31,108 nucleotides of DNA, from IMG/VR virus record IMGVR_UViG_3300048999_000006, positions 1 to 31,108 of that record. One strand, given 5' to 3'. Below, piece by piece: positions 1 to 6,632 of the stretch. How positions within the stretch are numbered: position 1 is the stretch's first letter; every line of letters starts with the position of its first letter. Source of the stretch: a virus. Below the pieces are notes generated by a model. It was given only the letters and a program-made list of their open reading frames with translations. It searched no databases and had not been told where the DNA came from. Position numbers and translations under genes: made by a program.

Positions 1-1
1 G

Positions 2-115
2 GACGAGCATCACATGAGGATGGAGGACGACGAGTACAACGAGCACTGCCCAGGCCCCACGTTCAAGGCCTGGTTGATCGGACAAGGAGGAGCGCGTGAG
101 CGCCAAGAGAAGTGA
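2..115 (+). CDS. 3' end of an unidentified gene, cut by the window edge
   Basis: This frame is open from the left edge to a TGA at 113-115 and has the GC-rich third positions of the neighbouring genes. It encodes 37 visible residues ending in GGARERQEK and is rich in Asp, Glu and His near its start. Two in-frame ATG codons (14 and 20) could be starts of a very small protein, but a longer gene beginning outside the window is more likely. It overlaps the next gene by 20 bases, as is common in this operon. No family is recognisable. Confidence 0.5.
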   Translation, partial: DEHHMRMEDDEYNEHCPGPTFKAWLIGQGGARERQEK

Positions 116-362
116 CGCAAGCAAGTTGCTGAAGCGGTGGGGCAAGATGGCCGAGAGGTACCAGGCCAGCATCGATCAGCAGCGCCACGTGATTGACCGA
201 CTCATGGCAGCGATGGCCGTGTACGCAGACCTAGCGTATGGGGTGGAGAACGAGGCCAAGGACGTCAAGCAGGCCCGCAAGTGGGCCAAGGAGGCGCAAG
301 CCAAGGTGGCGGCCATTCTGGCCGTACCACAGACGCAGCAGGAGGAGAAGAAGGATGGCTGA
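96..362 (+). CDS. Hypothetical helical protein, 88 aa
   Basis: The GTG start at 96 is preceded by a strong ribosome binding site (AAGGAGG at 84-90). The protein is basic at the N-terminus and then largely helical, with long Ala/Lys/Glu/Gln stretches consistent with a coiled coil. It has no membrane segment and no motif I recognise. It overlaps the next gene by 8 bases, so the two are probably translationally coupled. Function unknown. Confidence 0.7.
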   Translation: MSAKRSDASKLLKRWGKMAERYQASIDQQRHVIDRLMAAMAVYADLAYGVENEAKDVKQARKWAKEAQAKVAAILAVPQTQQEEKKDG

Positions 363-1008
363 GAGATACATCGACATCTTGTTCGATGGCCCACCGGACC
401 ACCAGGGTGGGCGGTTCGTTGAGGTCGAGAACGAGAGGGGACAGAGCATCAACGCTGGCACGTGGATCAGCCCTGTCGCGACCGAGGACGCAGACGGCAA
501 GAGCGATGGCCTGTGGAGGCTGCGCATCAAGGTCACGCCGTCGCTCAACAACATGGCTCGGATGATCCATGACGTCAGTACGGCGCATGGGTTCGATGCT
601 CCCAACCCGTCGAACCTGCCGAGCAAGTTGATGCTCAGCGTGACGGAGTTGGCTGAGGCCATGGAGGAGTTCCGTGACGACAAGCCAGCCGTGTACTGGA
701 AGTGCACGGCGTGCGGCATGGAGTCCTCCGAGCCTCTGTCGCCGGCCATCGCGCACAGGCCTACTGTCAGAGGGTTCTGGGGTCACCTGATGGCGCTGTA
801 CAACGCGGCGACGGGCAAGACCATCGAGTGTGATGGGAGCGAGTGGAAGCCTGAGGGTGTGGCGGTGGAGTTGGCTGACTCCAACATCAGGAACCTCCAC
901 ATGCTCGCATCGATGTACCCAGACCTGGATCTGGACTGGCTCCATCAGATCAAGATGGAGTTCAACGAGGGACGACCGATGAACCACGGAAGGATCAAGG
1001 CACTCTGA
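355..1008 (+). CDS. MazG-like nucleotide pyrophosphohydrolase with extra N-terminal module
   Basis: The protein (217 aa) starts at ATG 355, overlapping the previous stop; an upstream in-frame ATG at 238 lies inside the preceding gene and is rejected. Residues about 90-217 match the all-alpha NTP pyrophosphohydrolase (MazG-like) pattern: SVTELAEAMEEF at 95-106 supplies the first acidic helix, VELADSNIR at 171-179 the ExxD helix, and a C-terminal KMEFNEGRPMNHG typical of phage members. Such enzymes hydrolyse (d)NTPs to NMP and pyrophosphate. Two things are odd. There is an N-terminal module of about 60 residues (FVEVENERGQSINAGTW region). There is also an insertion of about 50 residues between the two acidic helices carrying a CxxC pair (C117, C120). 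It sits close to ThyX and a deoxyribosyltransferase-like gene, which fits nucleotide-pool control. The fold call is fairly firm; the substrate is unknown. Confidence 0.75.
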   Translation: MAERYIDILFDGPPDHQGGRFVEVENERGQSINAGTWISPVATEDADGKSDGLWRLRIKVTPSLNNMARMIHDVSTAHGFDAPNPSNLPSKLMLSVTELAEAMEEFRDDKPAVYWKCTACGMESSEPLSPAIAHRPTVRGFWGHLMALYNAATGKTIECDGSEWKPEGVAVELADSNIRNLHMLASMYPDLDLDWLHQIKMEFNEGRPMNHGRIKAL

Positions 1009-1286
1009 TGAACACACTGGACACCCTGCTCGCCTACAGCGAATGGCTGGACGGCGAGAAGATCAACCCCAGCGACTCCGAGGACGAGAGGACTCACGAG
1101 GACCTGGTGAAGCAGTTCATCGCACACTGGGACGAGAACCCAGAGCGCGCACGGCTTGCCGACGCAGCACAGGCGAACCTCGGCATGGCCACGACGTACG
1201 ACATCATCACGGAGTTGGCTGCGCGAGCAGACGTGGCTGACACGATTGGTGAGGACTGGCCCAGGTACAGGACGGTTGACTCATGA
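1008..1286 (+). CDS. Hypothetical acidic protein, 92 aa
   Basis: The start ATG at 1008 overlaps the stop of the MazG-like gene (TGATG). The protein is acidic, soluble and predicted helical, with Trp residues at both ends and a DEDERTHEDL-like charged stretch near residue 25. No catalytic motif or known family is visible. It is embedded between two nucleotide-metabolism genes and coupled to both, so a role in the same process is possible but is only inferred from position. Confidence 0.7.
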   Translation: MNTLDTLLAYSEWLDGEKINPSDSEDERTHEDLVKQFIAHWDENPERARLADAAQANLGMATTYDIITELAARADVADTIGEDWPRYRTVDS

Positions 1287-1657
1287 TCAAGGTGTACCTG
1301 AGCGGCCCCATCAACAGCGACGTGGGTGACGGGCTCGACAAGGACGACCACAAGGAGGCGTTCGCCGACCTGGCCAGGTGGCTCAAGCAGAACTACGGCA
1401 ACTGGGAGGTCGTGAACCCTTGCGAGGTCGGGCCGAACTGCAAGCAGATGGACTGTGGTCCGTTCGATGGCCACTCGTTCGGCTGCTGGCTCAAGGCCGA
1501 CCTCAAGGCCATGCTCGACTGTGACGCCATCTGCTTCCTGCCCTTCTCTGACCGCAGCATGGGTGCTCGGCTGGAGGGCCACGTCGCACAAGGCGTGGGC
1601 ATGGACACGTACTACGCAACGCCCATCGGGGCCACATCATGGAGGATCGACAGATGA
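1283..1657 (+). CDS. DUF4406 / nucleoside 2-deoxyribosyltransferase-like protein
   Basis: The 124-residue protein begins with VYLSGPI (residues 4-10), the characteristic first strand and loop of the nucleoside 2-deoxyribosyltransferase superfamily. It then has VVNPCE (43-48), a KADLKAMLDCDAICFLP strand (71-87) and GARLEGHVAQGVGM (94-107), in which E98 lies where the family's catalytic Glu is expected. Family members cleave or transfer the N-glycosidic bond of deoxynucleosides or nucleoside monophosphates. Phage DUF4406 proteins are mostly uncharacterised. A Cys-rich insertion (C53, C58, C68) breaks the usual helix spacing. ATGA overlaps at both ends tie it to its neighbours. Confidence 0.7.
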   Translation: MIKVYLSGPINSDVGDGLDKDDHKEAFADLARWLKQNYGNWEVVNPCEVGPNCKQMDCGPFDGHSFGCWLKADLKAMLDCDAICFLPFSDRSMGARLEGHVAQGVGMDTYYATPIGATSWRIDR

Positions 1658-1893
1658 CAGAGCAACGACCAGTCGAGTACATGTCGGCGCGCGAGGCCAG
1701 GCAGGAACTGCTTGCGTCCATCACGCCGTCACAGGCCATGGTGGTCCGGCTGATGGTGAGCATCCTCGCCAAGGCCTGGGGCACCTTCAAGGGCACGCTC
1801 ACTCCGAGGCAGAAGGAGTTGCTGGCGCGCATCGGCAAGGACGAGAACGTCAGCACCATGATCAGTGACGTCGAGGAGTTCGTGGAGCGATGA
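1654..1893 (+). CDS. Hypothetical protein, 79 aa
   Basis: ATG 1654 is preferred over the in-frame ATG 1639. It forms an ATGA overlap with the previous stop and has GGAGG about 8 bases upstream. The protein is mostly helical with a hydrophobic central helix (MVVRLMVSILAKAW) and a short TPRQKELLARI segment. No family recognised. It overlaps the ThyX start by four bases, so expression is coupled. Confidence 0.7.
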   Translation: MTEQRPVEYMSAREARQELLASITPSQAMVVRLMVSILAKAWGTFKGTLTPRQKELLARIGKDENVSTMISDVEEFVER

Positions 1894-3005
1894 ACGACCA
1901 GGTGCTTGGAGAGGCCATGCAGGACCTGCATGGTTACAACCCACTCAAGGAGGACAAGCCAGTGGCCAAGGAAGTACAGCGATGGGCCGACGACGCGATG
2001 TTCAAGGCTGAGCCGCTCAAGGCCAGCGACGGCATCAAGGTGTTCATGTTGGCCGGCACGCCCGATCCGTTGGGCGCCGTCGCAGCGATGAGCAAGATGT
2101 ACAAGGGTGAGGTGGTGCGAGACTTCGCAGACGTCACTCGTGAGGAGCGCGAGGAGTTCCTGCGTGAGATTCTCAAGACCAAGTTGAAGGCTCCGCTGGA
2201 GGCTGTGAAGATGCACTTCATGGTCGAGGGTGTGACGCGATCCTTCACCCATCAGATGGTCCGACAGCGGACTGCGGTGTACGCGCAGGAGTCTCTGCGG
2301 TTCGCCGTCAAGGAGGACATGGCCGAGGGTGTGGCGTACCCACCGAGCCTCATCGGTGTCGATGACTGGGAAGGCATCGGCGAGAGGAGCACGGATCAGG
2401 AGATGCTGGCCATCTGGGACAATGCCGTGAACTTCATCGACATGTCCTACAACCGTCTGGTCAACATGGGCATGCCGGCTGAGGATGCTCGTGGTCTGCT
2501 GCCGCACAACGTCACCACGCGGCTCAACTACGTGACTGACCTGCGCGCGCTCCAGGACCATGGTGGGAACCGTCTGTGTACGCAGGCTCAGTTTGAGTGG
2601 CGCATCTACTGGGTGCGACTCCTCGACGCCATGCGGCACTACTGCTCCAACCCGGTACACGGATCGGTGCCGCAGGCTCTCCATGAGGGCTCAAGCCATG
2701 CGTGCGACAACTGGCAGTGGGTGGCCATCGCGGACATCTTCAGGCCAGTCTGCTACCTGACGGGCAAGTGCGAGTTCAAGGCCAACTTCGATCGCAAGTG
2801 CTCCATCAGGGATCGTGTGGAGGCCAACCACAACATCGGTCGTCCGAGCGATGACTGGAGCGGGGAGTACGACCACGTGAAGGGCAACCCCATCGTGGCT
2901 GGAGTCGGCCCGAGGAGCGTGGTGCGTGACGAGGAGGACACGCCGGTGTTCATCGGTGCGATCCAGCCGCGCGAGTGGCTGTTGGACGCAGGTGCTGCGC
3001 GATGA
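1890..3005 (+). CDS. thyX: Flavin-dependent thymidylate synthase ThyX
   Basis: The 371-residue protein carries the ThyX signatures. The RHR-x7-S motif appears as RQRTAVYAQESLR (R125, R127, S135, R137), and a second conserved block, LLPHNVTTRLNYVTDLRAL followed by CTQAQFEWR, spans about residues 203-238. ThyX makes dTMP from dUMP using methylenetetrahydrofolate, FAD and NADPH. The canonical His of the motif is Gln here, a divergence at a usually conserved position. The protein is longer than the usual 220-250 residues because of a C-terminal extension of about 110 residues with several Cys (CYLTGKCEF and KCSIRDR). It sits downstream of MazG-like and DUF4406 genes in one coupled operon, pointing to supply or remodelling of the thymidine pool. 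Confidence 0.9.
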   Translation: MNDQVLGEAMQDLHGYNPLKEDKPVAKEVQRWADDAMFKAEPLKASDGIKVFMLAGTPDPLGAVAAMSKMYKGEVVRDFADVTREEREEFLREILKTKLKAPLEAVKMHFMVEGVTRSFTHQMVRQRTAVYAQESLRFAVKEDMAEGVAYPPSLIGVDDWEGIGERSTDQEMLAIWDNAVNFIDMSYNRLVNMGMPAEDARGLLPHNVTTRLNYVTDLRALQDHGGNRLCTQAQFEWRIYWVRLLDAMRHYCSNPVHGSVPQALHEGSSHACDNWQWVAIADIFRPVCYLTGKCEFKANFDRKCSIRDRVEANHNIGRPSDDWSGEYDHVKGNPIVAGVGPRSVVRDEEDTPVFIGAIQPREWLLDAGAAR

Positions 3006-3208
3006 GCACGACACCTGAGCCGTTTGAGCCAGACGCCATCATGAGCAAGGAGGAGTGCTTGCGTCGAGCGCAGGCTCAACTCCGGCTGGCGGAGAACGTC
3101 AGCGGTGACTGGGGCATGGCGCGAGCCCTCACAGCCATCGGCTACCTCTGGTTGGGCGACTCACAGCCCGAGGTCAGGACGTACACGCCAAGCACTGGGC
3201 CTGGCTGA
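3002..3208 (+). CDS. Hypothetical protein, 68 aa
   Basis: Start ATG 3002 overlaps the thyX stop (ATGA); an upstream in-frame ATG at 2975 would intrude into thyX. The small soluble protein has a helical middle part (EECLRRAQAQLRLAEN) followed by GDWGMARALTAIGYLWL, reminiscent of a helical hairpin. No family is recognised. Confidence 0.65.
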   Translation: MSTTPEPFEPDAIMSKEECLRRAQAQLRLAENVSGDWGMARALTAIGYLWLGDSQPEVRTYTPSTGPG

Positions 3209-3342
3209 TGCTGGGCGCCAAGAAGGGTCGGTGCGGGAAGCCAGAGAAGCATGCCAAGCACGAGTGGCGTCCCAAGCCGGCCAGTCCACTCGACAAGCAG
3301 GATGATGCGGACATCCGCTTCTGTGATGGGAGGGGTCGGTGA
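3208..3342 (+). CDS. Hypothetical small basic protein, 44 aa
   Basis: The ORF begins at ATG 3208, sharing its A with the previous stop (TGATG), and ends at 3342, where the next ATG again overlaps. It encodes a Lys/Arg-rich peptide with the pattern CGKPEKHAKHEW followed by a second Cys near the C-terminus (FCDGRG), which could hold a metal through Cys and His. Support comes from its fit into the overlap chain and its codon use. Function unknown. Confidence 0.55.
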   Translation: MLGAKKGRCGKPEKHAKHEWRPKPASPLDKQDDADIRFCDGRGR

Positions 3343-3461
3343 TGTGGATCTACATCGCGTACATCACCGCACCGATCTGGGCGAGTGCTCTCGTCCTCGG
3401 TGTGTTCGCAGCGATGGGCAAGTTGCCCGACGACAGGAGGAAGCATGGCTCAGACGTTTGA
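3342..3461 (+). CDS. Small single-pass membrane protein, 39 aa
   Basis: ATG 3342 overlaps the previous stop (TGATG). The first 25 residues form one hydrophobic segment (WIYIAYITAPIWASALVL and following), then a short basic tail with DDRRKHG. It overlaps the next gene by 17 bases in another frame. Topology and function are unknown. The call rests on the clear membrane segment and operon fit. Confidence 0.55.
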   Translation: MWIYIAYITAPIWASALVLGVFAAMGKLPDDRRKHGSDV

Positions 3462-3612
3462 TCAACAGTTGGCCGACATGGGCGTGGACATCACGGCTCG
3501 TGACGTGCTGGACGACGAGGAGTTGGAGGAGTACTGCCGCAAGCAGGGTGGGCACCCCAGCGACATCGCGCTCAAGGGCTCAAGCGAGGAGGACACACCG
3601 CCATGGCTGTGA
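3445..3612 (+). CDS. Hypothetical acidic protein, 55 aa
   Basis: The ATG at 3445 has a good binding site (ACAGGAGGAAG) just upstream. The protein starts MAQTFDQQLADMG and contains a very acidic helix (DVLDDEELEEYCRKQGG). An upstream in-frame ATG at 3385 would add residues that read as a shadow of the membrane-protein gene. No family recognised; it overlaps the next gene by 10 bases. Confidence 0.65.
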   Translation: MAQTFDQQLADMGVDITARDVLDDEELEEYCRKQGGHPSDIALKGSSEEDTPPWL

Positions 3613-4034
3613 AGCCAGTACACGTTGAGGCCATCGTGCGCGTCACCATGGAGGATGGCTCGGTGATCGATCACCACATGTACCGCATCGACATGAAGAG
3701 CCAGGAGGAGTCAGGCCTGGTGTTGCGGATGAAGGAGGAGGAGCCTGACGAACTGATCGTGGTGAGCAGGAACAGGCCCGAGCGTCCCAAGAAGCAGTAC
3801 ATCACGCTGGCCATCAAGGGCCAACTGCTGCCCAAGGACCCGGACGGCCCGGATCACCTGTACCTCGTGGCCCGCGAGTACCCAGCGGACAGGCCTCCAG
3901 AGCCGTTGCCGGACACGCTGGTCCCCGAGGCCCCAGCGACCTCGGCAACACGGGAGAACGGCGCTGCAAGCCGTGCACGGCCCGGTACGGGAGGAGGGGT
4001 CAACGGTGCCGCGAGCCCGAGTCGTGATGACTGA
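3603..4034 (+). CDS. Hypothetical protein with disordered Pro/Ala-rich tail, 143 aa
   Basis: AGGAGG lies about 10 bases before the ATG at 3603. Residues 1-95 look like a small beta-rich domain (alternating hydrophobic strands such as VEAIVRVTMEDGS and YITLAIKGQLL). From about residue 98 the protein is Pro, Ala, Gly and Arg rich and probably disordered. No homologous family is recognised. The following gene starts inside its 3' end. Confidence 0.65.
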   Translation: MAVKPVHVEAIVRVTMEDGSVIDHHMYRIDMKSQEESGLVLRMKEEEPDELIVVSRNRPERPKKQYITLAIKGQLLPKDPDGPDHLYLVAREYPADRPPEPLPDTLVPEAPATSATRENGAASRARPGTGGGVNGAASPSRDD

Positions 4035-4242
4035 CCCCAACGCGGCCCATCAGATCAGATTGAGAAGGTCTGGTGACTGGACCGCTGTGTGCTGCTCGTG
4101 CAAGTCGAGCGCCATCGCACTCATCTCACCAAAAGACAGCCCCTGGCCGCACTACAACCGTGCGGACCACCACGACAACAGCAAGGAGCAGTTCGTGCCA
4201 CGAGCAGTTCCAGCCGGCCAGCAGGTGTTCGATGTCCAGTGA
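4006..4242 (+). CDS. Hypothetical protein with CxxC, 78 aa
   Basis: I chose GTG 4006 because GAGGAGGGG sits about six bases upstream. ATG 4027 is the alternative and would give 71 residues. The protein contains CCSCK in its N-terminal half and several His residues (PHYNRADHHD), so a small metal site is possible, but no defined zinc-finger family matches. It overlaps both neighbours. Function unknown. Confidence 0.5.
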   Translation: MPRARVVMTDPNAAHQIRLRRSGDWTAVCCSCKSSAIALISPKDSPWPHYNRADHHDNSKEQFVPRAVPAGQQVFDVQ

Positions 4243-4489
4243 CGACGACCGTTGCGAGATGAGCGACCTGCCCAAGGACCAGTGCGACCACTGTGTGGGC
4301 AAGCCCACGGAGCCGTGGAGTGGGCTGGACATGGGGGAGGTGTTCGTGGCGCGGTTCAAGGGCACCTGTGTCTCGTGTGATGAGCCCATCGAGCCTGGCG
4401 ACCACATCGCTGTCACGGAGTATGTGCGTGATGGTACTGGCCAGATCATCAAGGGTCACTATGCCCACTACGGCTGCATGCGTTCATGA
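4232..4489 (+). CDS. Putative zinc-binding protein, 85 aa
   Basis: The start at ATG 4232 is supported by the short overlap with the previous gene; ATG 4259 is an alternative. Cys pairs occur at CDHC near the N-terminus and CVSCDEPIEPGDHI in the middle, with a final His and Cys in HYAHYGCMRS. The second part (CxxC, then an 'EPGD' turn, then HxxxC) is the pattern of a treble-clef type zinc knuckle seen in many small phage proteins. The exact role is unknown; nucleic-acid or protein binding are both possible. Confidence 0.6.
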   Translation: MSSDDDRCEMSDLPKDQCDHCVGKPTEPWSGLDMGEVFVARFKGTCVSCDEPIEPGDHIAVTEYVRDGTGQIIKGHYAHYGCMRS

Positions 4490-5040
4490 GGAAGCAGGAG
4501 GAGAAGGTGTGGTGCGAGGTACTCGCATACGATCCGGGCGGCACCACTGGTTGGGCAGTCATGTGCGTACGTCCTCAGGACCTCCTGTCTGAGAAGCCCA
4601 TCAACAAGCGTCTGCTCAAGCACTTCGCACACGGACAGATCGTGGGCGACGAGATGACGCAGGTGGATCAGTTGGTGGAGTTGGTCGACATCTGGCCACA
4701 CGCTGCTGTGGTGGGCGAGTCGTTCGTCCAGCGCATCCGCAACACCGGCCTGGAGACAGATGTTGCCTACAGCCCGGTGCGGATCAACGCCACAGTCAAG
4801 TGGTGGCTGGCGACTGAGGACAGGTTCCTGTTCAAGCAGAGCCCGAGTGACGCCAAGGATCGGTGGACCGACGAGAGGCTGGAGGCTGCCAAGATCAACC
4901 CAGAGGGAGGACGAGTGAACCGCCATGCTCGTGACGGCGTACGTCACGCAGGCTTGTTCCTTGGAAGGGCACGTGAGAAGCAAGGGTTGCGTCACCGGGC
5001 GTGGCCGCAGTTCTTCAATGAGAAGGGTGAGTTGTTGTGA
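4486..5040 (+). CDS. RuvC-like (RNase H fold) Holliday junction resolvase/nuclease
   Basis: The 184-residue protein starts with an ATGA overlap. It has the acidic residues of an RNase H-fold nuclease in the expected order: D16 in LAYDPGGTTGWAV at the end of strand 1, E78 in AVVGESFV on a central strand, and D150 in HARDGVRHAGLFL on the last helix. Phage RuvC-like proteins resolve branched DNA during recombination or before packaging. The segment FKQSPSDAK before the last helix is also typical of these phage proteins. It lacks any extra DNA-binding domain. The fold assignment is good; the exact DNA substrate is inferred. Confidence 0.75.
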   Translation: MRKQEEKVWCEVLAYDPGGTTGWAVMCVRPQDLLSEKPINKRLLKHFAHGQIVGDEMTQVDQLVELVDIWPHAAVVGESFVQRIRNTGLETDVAYSPVRINATVKWWLATEDRFLFKQSPSDAKDRWTDERLEAAKINPEGGRVNRHARDGVRHAGLFLGRAREKQGLRHRAWPQFFNEKGELL

Positions 5041-5378
5041 CTGGTTTGATTCGCAAGGACGACTTCACAGCGTCTGCTGCTGAGGTTGCCGATGCGCTGA
5101 AGGCGTTGCGTGAGTGTGAGTTCAACGTCAAGCAAGCACGAGAGGACCTGGCTGAATGCGAGCGTGAGCGCGACGAGTGTCAGACAGCGTTCACCAACGC
5201 ACGCGATGCGTTTCACGAGCAGTTCCCCGAGATGGCACCAGCGCTTGGTGTTGTCGCTGATCCTGTTCAGCCTGCGGCTCCGCAGAGGCCTGCGACGCCC
5301 GAGCCGGTCATGAGCCCGCAGGGTCCGCTCGCGTTCCGTGACCTGGATGATGACTTCTCGCCGGAGGGCATGGGATGA
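5037..5378 (+). CDS. Hypothetical coiled-coil protein, 113 aa
   Basis: The GTG start at 5037 overlaps the previous stop (GTGA). Residues about 12-62 form a heptad-like helix rich in Glu, Arg and Ala (KALRECEFNVKQAREDLAE and following) with several Cys. The C-terminal 40 residues are Pro rich and probably disordered, ending in an acidic patch (RDLDDDFSPEG). No family recognised. Confidence 0.65.
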   Translation: MTGLIRKDDFTASAAEVADALKALRECEFNVKQAREDLAECERERDECQTAFTNARDAFHEQFPEMAPALGVVADPVQPAAPQRPATPEPVMSPQGPLAFRDLDDDFSPEGMG

Positions 5379-5689
5379 GCCACGACCTCGCAGACAAGAT
5401 CAGGACAGGCACAGCATTCCTCTCAGCCGTAGGGCTCCTGCTGTTGGTGCTGGAGACCAAGCACCTGTGGAAGTTCATCAGCGGCGCAAGGAAGTTGCGC
5501 TACATCTCGCTGTCCATGTTCGGCTCAGCGATCTGCTACGGGTCGTTGGAGGCAGCGTACTGGCCACAGCATCAGATCAGGGTGGTGTGGCTGTTCCTCG
5601 CCGCGCTCTCCATGGTGATCGCAGGCTGGGCTGGAGTCAAGAAGAACAGAGACAACCGACAGGAGTACAACAACCGTGCTGGTAAGTGA
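5375..5689 (+). CDS. Membrane protein with about three transmembrane segments, 104 aa
   Basis: An ATGA overlap sets the start. Hydrophobic segments are visible at about residues 13-27 (TAFLSAVGLLLLVLE), 43-61 and 69-86 (VVWLFLAALSMVIAGWAGV), followed by a basic C-terminus, which suggests the tail is cytoplasmic. It is not next to the lysis genes, so a holin role is unlikely from context. It may act at the host membrane, for example in superinfection immunity, but that is inference. Confidence 0.6.
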   Translation: MSHDLADKIRTGTAFLSAVGLLLLVLETKHLWKFISGARKLRYISLSMFGSAICYGSLEAAYWPQHQIRVVWLFLAALSMVIAGWAGVKKNRDNRQEYNNRAGK

Positions 5690-6374
5690 CAAGCATGAGT
5701 TCGTGATCGCGTGCCCAACCAAGACAGGCACCACATCGCTGCTGGCGCTCGCGGCTCACTACAAGCGCCATGGTGGTGACCCTGAGGTATTCACTGCTCT
5801 GCGTGGGGAGCCGATGACCAAGCACCGCATGGCGCCTCCTCCGGGGAAGGAGCACTACAAGCGCATCATGATCGTACGCAACGAGCGTGACCGTCTGGTG
5901 TCGATGTACGAGTGGCTGCGTCGTGTTGCGAGGGATGAGGCCATAGGTCGAGCCATCGTCAAGGCAGAGGCAGATGGGGACCGGAGGCGTGGTTGGGTCG
6001 AGATGCTCAAGGTGTTCGTCCATGAGCAGGAGCAGCCGGACTACCTCAACCTCAGGGCGAGACGCTGGGGCGGCGCACGGCCATACATGTGGGTTGACTC
6101 CCTGGACCTTCTCTCTGACGTCGTCCGTGGCGACCTCGTGGGGCAGCGCGCCCCGTGGTTCCGAGGAGGCGTGGTTGCCTGTGAGCCGATTGAGGCGATG
6201 GATGTGCGTGGCTTGCTCCACGACCTTGGGGTGCGGGACTCGCGGTTGCTGTCGGCTGAGGTGAAGCGCCTCAACCATACACGTGTGTCGGCAAGGCTGT
6301 TCCCGACGACTGATGAGTACCTCATGGTGCGTGGTGCGAGGCGCTGGCTGGATCGTCTGGTGTGGCGAATCTAG
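5676..6374 (+). CDS. Sulfotransferase-like protein (PAPS-binding motifs)
   Basis: The GTG at 5676 has AGGAG about 10 bases upstream and overlaps the membrane-protein gene by 14 bases. The 232-residue protein begins, after a short strand, with CPTKTGTTSLLALA (residues 13-26). This is the 5'-phosphosulfate-binding loop of sulfotransferases (Lys16 and Thr-Thr-Ser). IMIVRNERDRLVSMYEWLR (65-82) matches the 3'-phosphate-binding motif with R68 and S76. The C-terminal LNHTR and FPTTDEYLMVRGARRWLDR resemble the usual sulfotransferase end. Such enzymes move sulfate from PAPS to a hydroxyl or amine on a glycan, lipid or peptide. The acceptor is unknown. It is the last gene of the left operon. Confidence 0.7.
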   Translation: MLVSDKHEFVIACPTKTGTTSLLALAAHYKRHGGDPEVFTALRGEPMTKHRMAPPPGKEHYKRIMIVRNERDRLVSMYEWLRRVARDEAIGRAIVKAEADGDRRRGWVEMLKVFVHEQEQPDYLNLRARRWGGARPYMWVDSLDLLSDVVRGDLVGQRAPWFRGGVVACEPIEAMDVRGLLHDLGVRDSRLLSAEVKRLNHTRVSARLFPTTDEYLMVRGARRWLDRLVWRI

Positions 6375-6401
6375 GTCGGCCCGAGGGCTGGAGACGGTTA
6401 C

Positions 6402-6423
6402 CACCCCGGTACCTCTAGGGGTG
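6402..6423 (+). terminator. Weak hairpin after the left operon
   Basis: CACCCC (6402-6407) can pair with GGGGTG (6418-6423) around a 10-base loop. A second small hairpin (CGGCC/GGCTG) precedes it just after the stop at 6374. There is no U-rich tail. It may be a terminator of the left operon, but the stem is short. Confidence 0.3.
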
Positions 6424-6448
6424 TGTCACATTGGGTTGTGTGTCAGTG

Positions 6449-6460
6449 TCTCGCGCGAGA
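6449..6460. promoter_or_regulatory. Perfect 12-base palindrome, candidate operator
   Basis: TCTCGCGCGAGA reads the same on both strands and is followed directly by GAAC repeats and, 25 bases later, a TAGGCT element. A symmetrical site beside a possible -10 box is what a dimeric regulator would bind. No regulator gene is in the window, so the role is inferred. Confidence 0.35.
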
Positions 6461-6632
6461 ACGAACGAACAGGTGTTTGTGCAGTAGGCTCTAGGGGAGG
6501 GGTACACATCTCTCGTTGGGTGTTGCAGGCCCTACTACGTAGGGGATTCGTTGCATCTGCTGGTTTGCATGGGTGGGCTGTGTGGTTGGTTCTCGGGGTC
6601 TGCTGAGAAGTGTCTGGAAGGGGTGTGTTGGA

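Larger units (their letters stand above)
6375..6632 (+). other. Noncoding junction between left operon and orphan gene
   Basis: No convincing ORF lies here. The stretch is T- and G-richer than the genes. It holds a weak hairpin just after the sulfotransferase stop, a 12-base palindrome (6449-6460), three tandem GAAC units right after it, a TAGGCT element (6485-6490) and a short hairpin with 6-bp stem and 3-base loop (6530-6544, CCCTAC/GTAGGG). This is the largest gap in the window and probably contains transcription control. Confidence 0.6.

Noticed and set aside
238-354. Upstream start for the MazG-like gene at ATG 238
   Set aside because: The added residues are Arg/Pro-rich shadow sequence of the preceding gene, and ATG 355 gives the usual short overlap.
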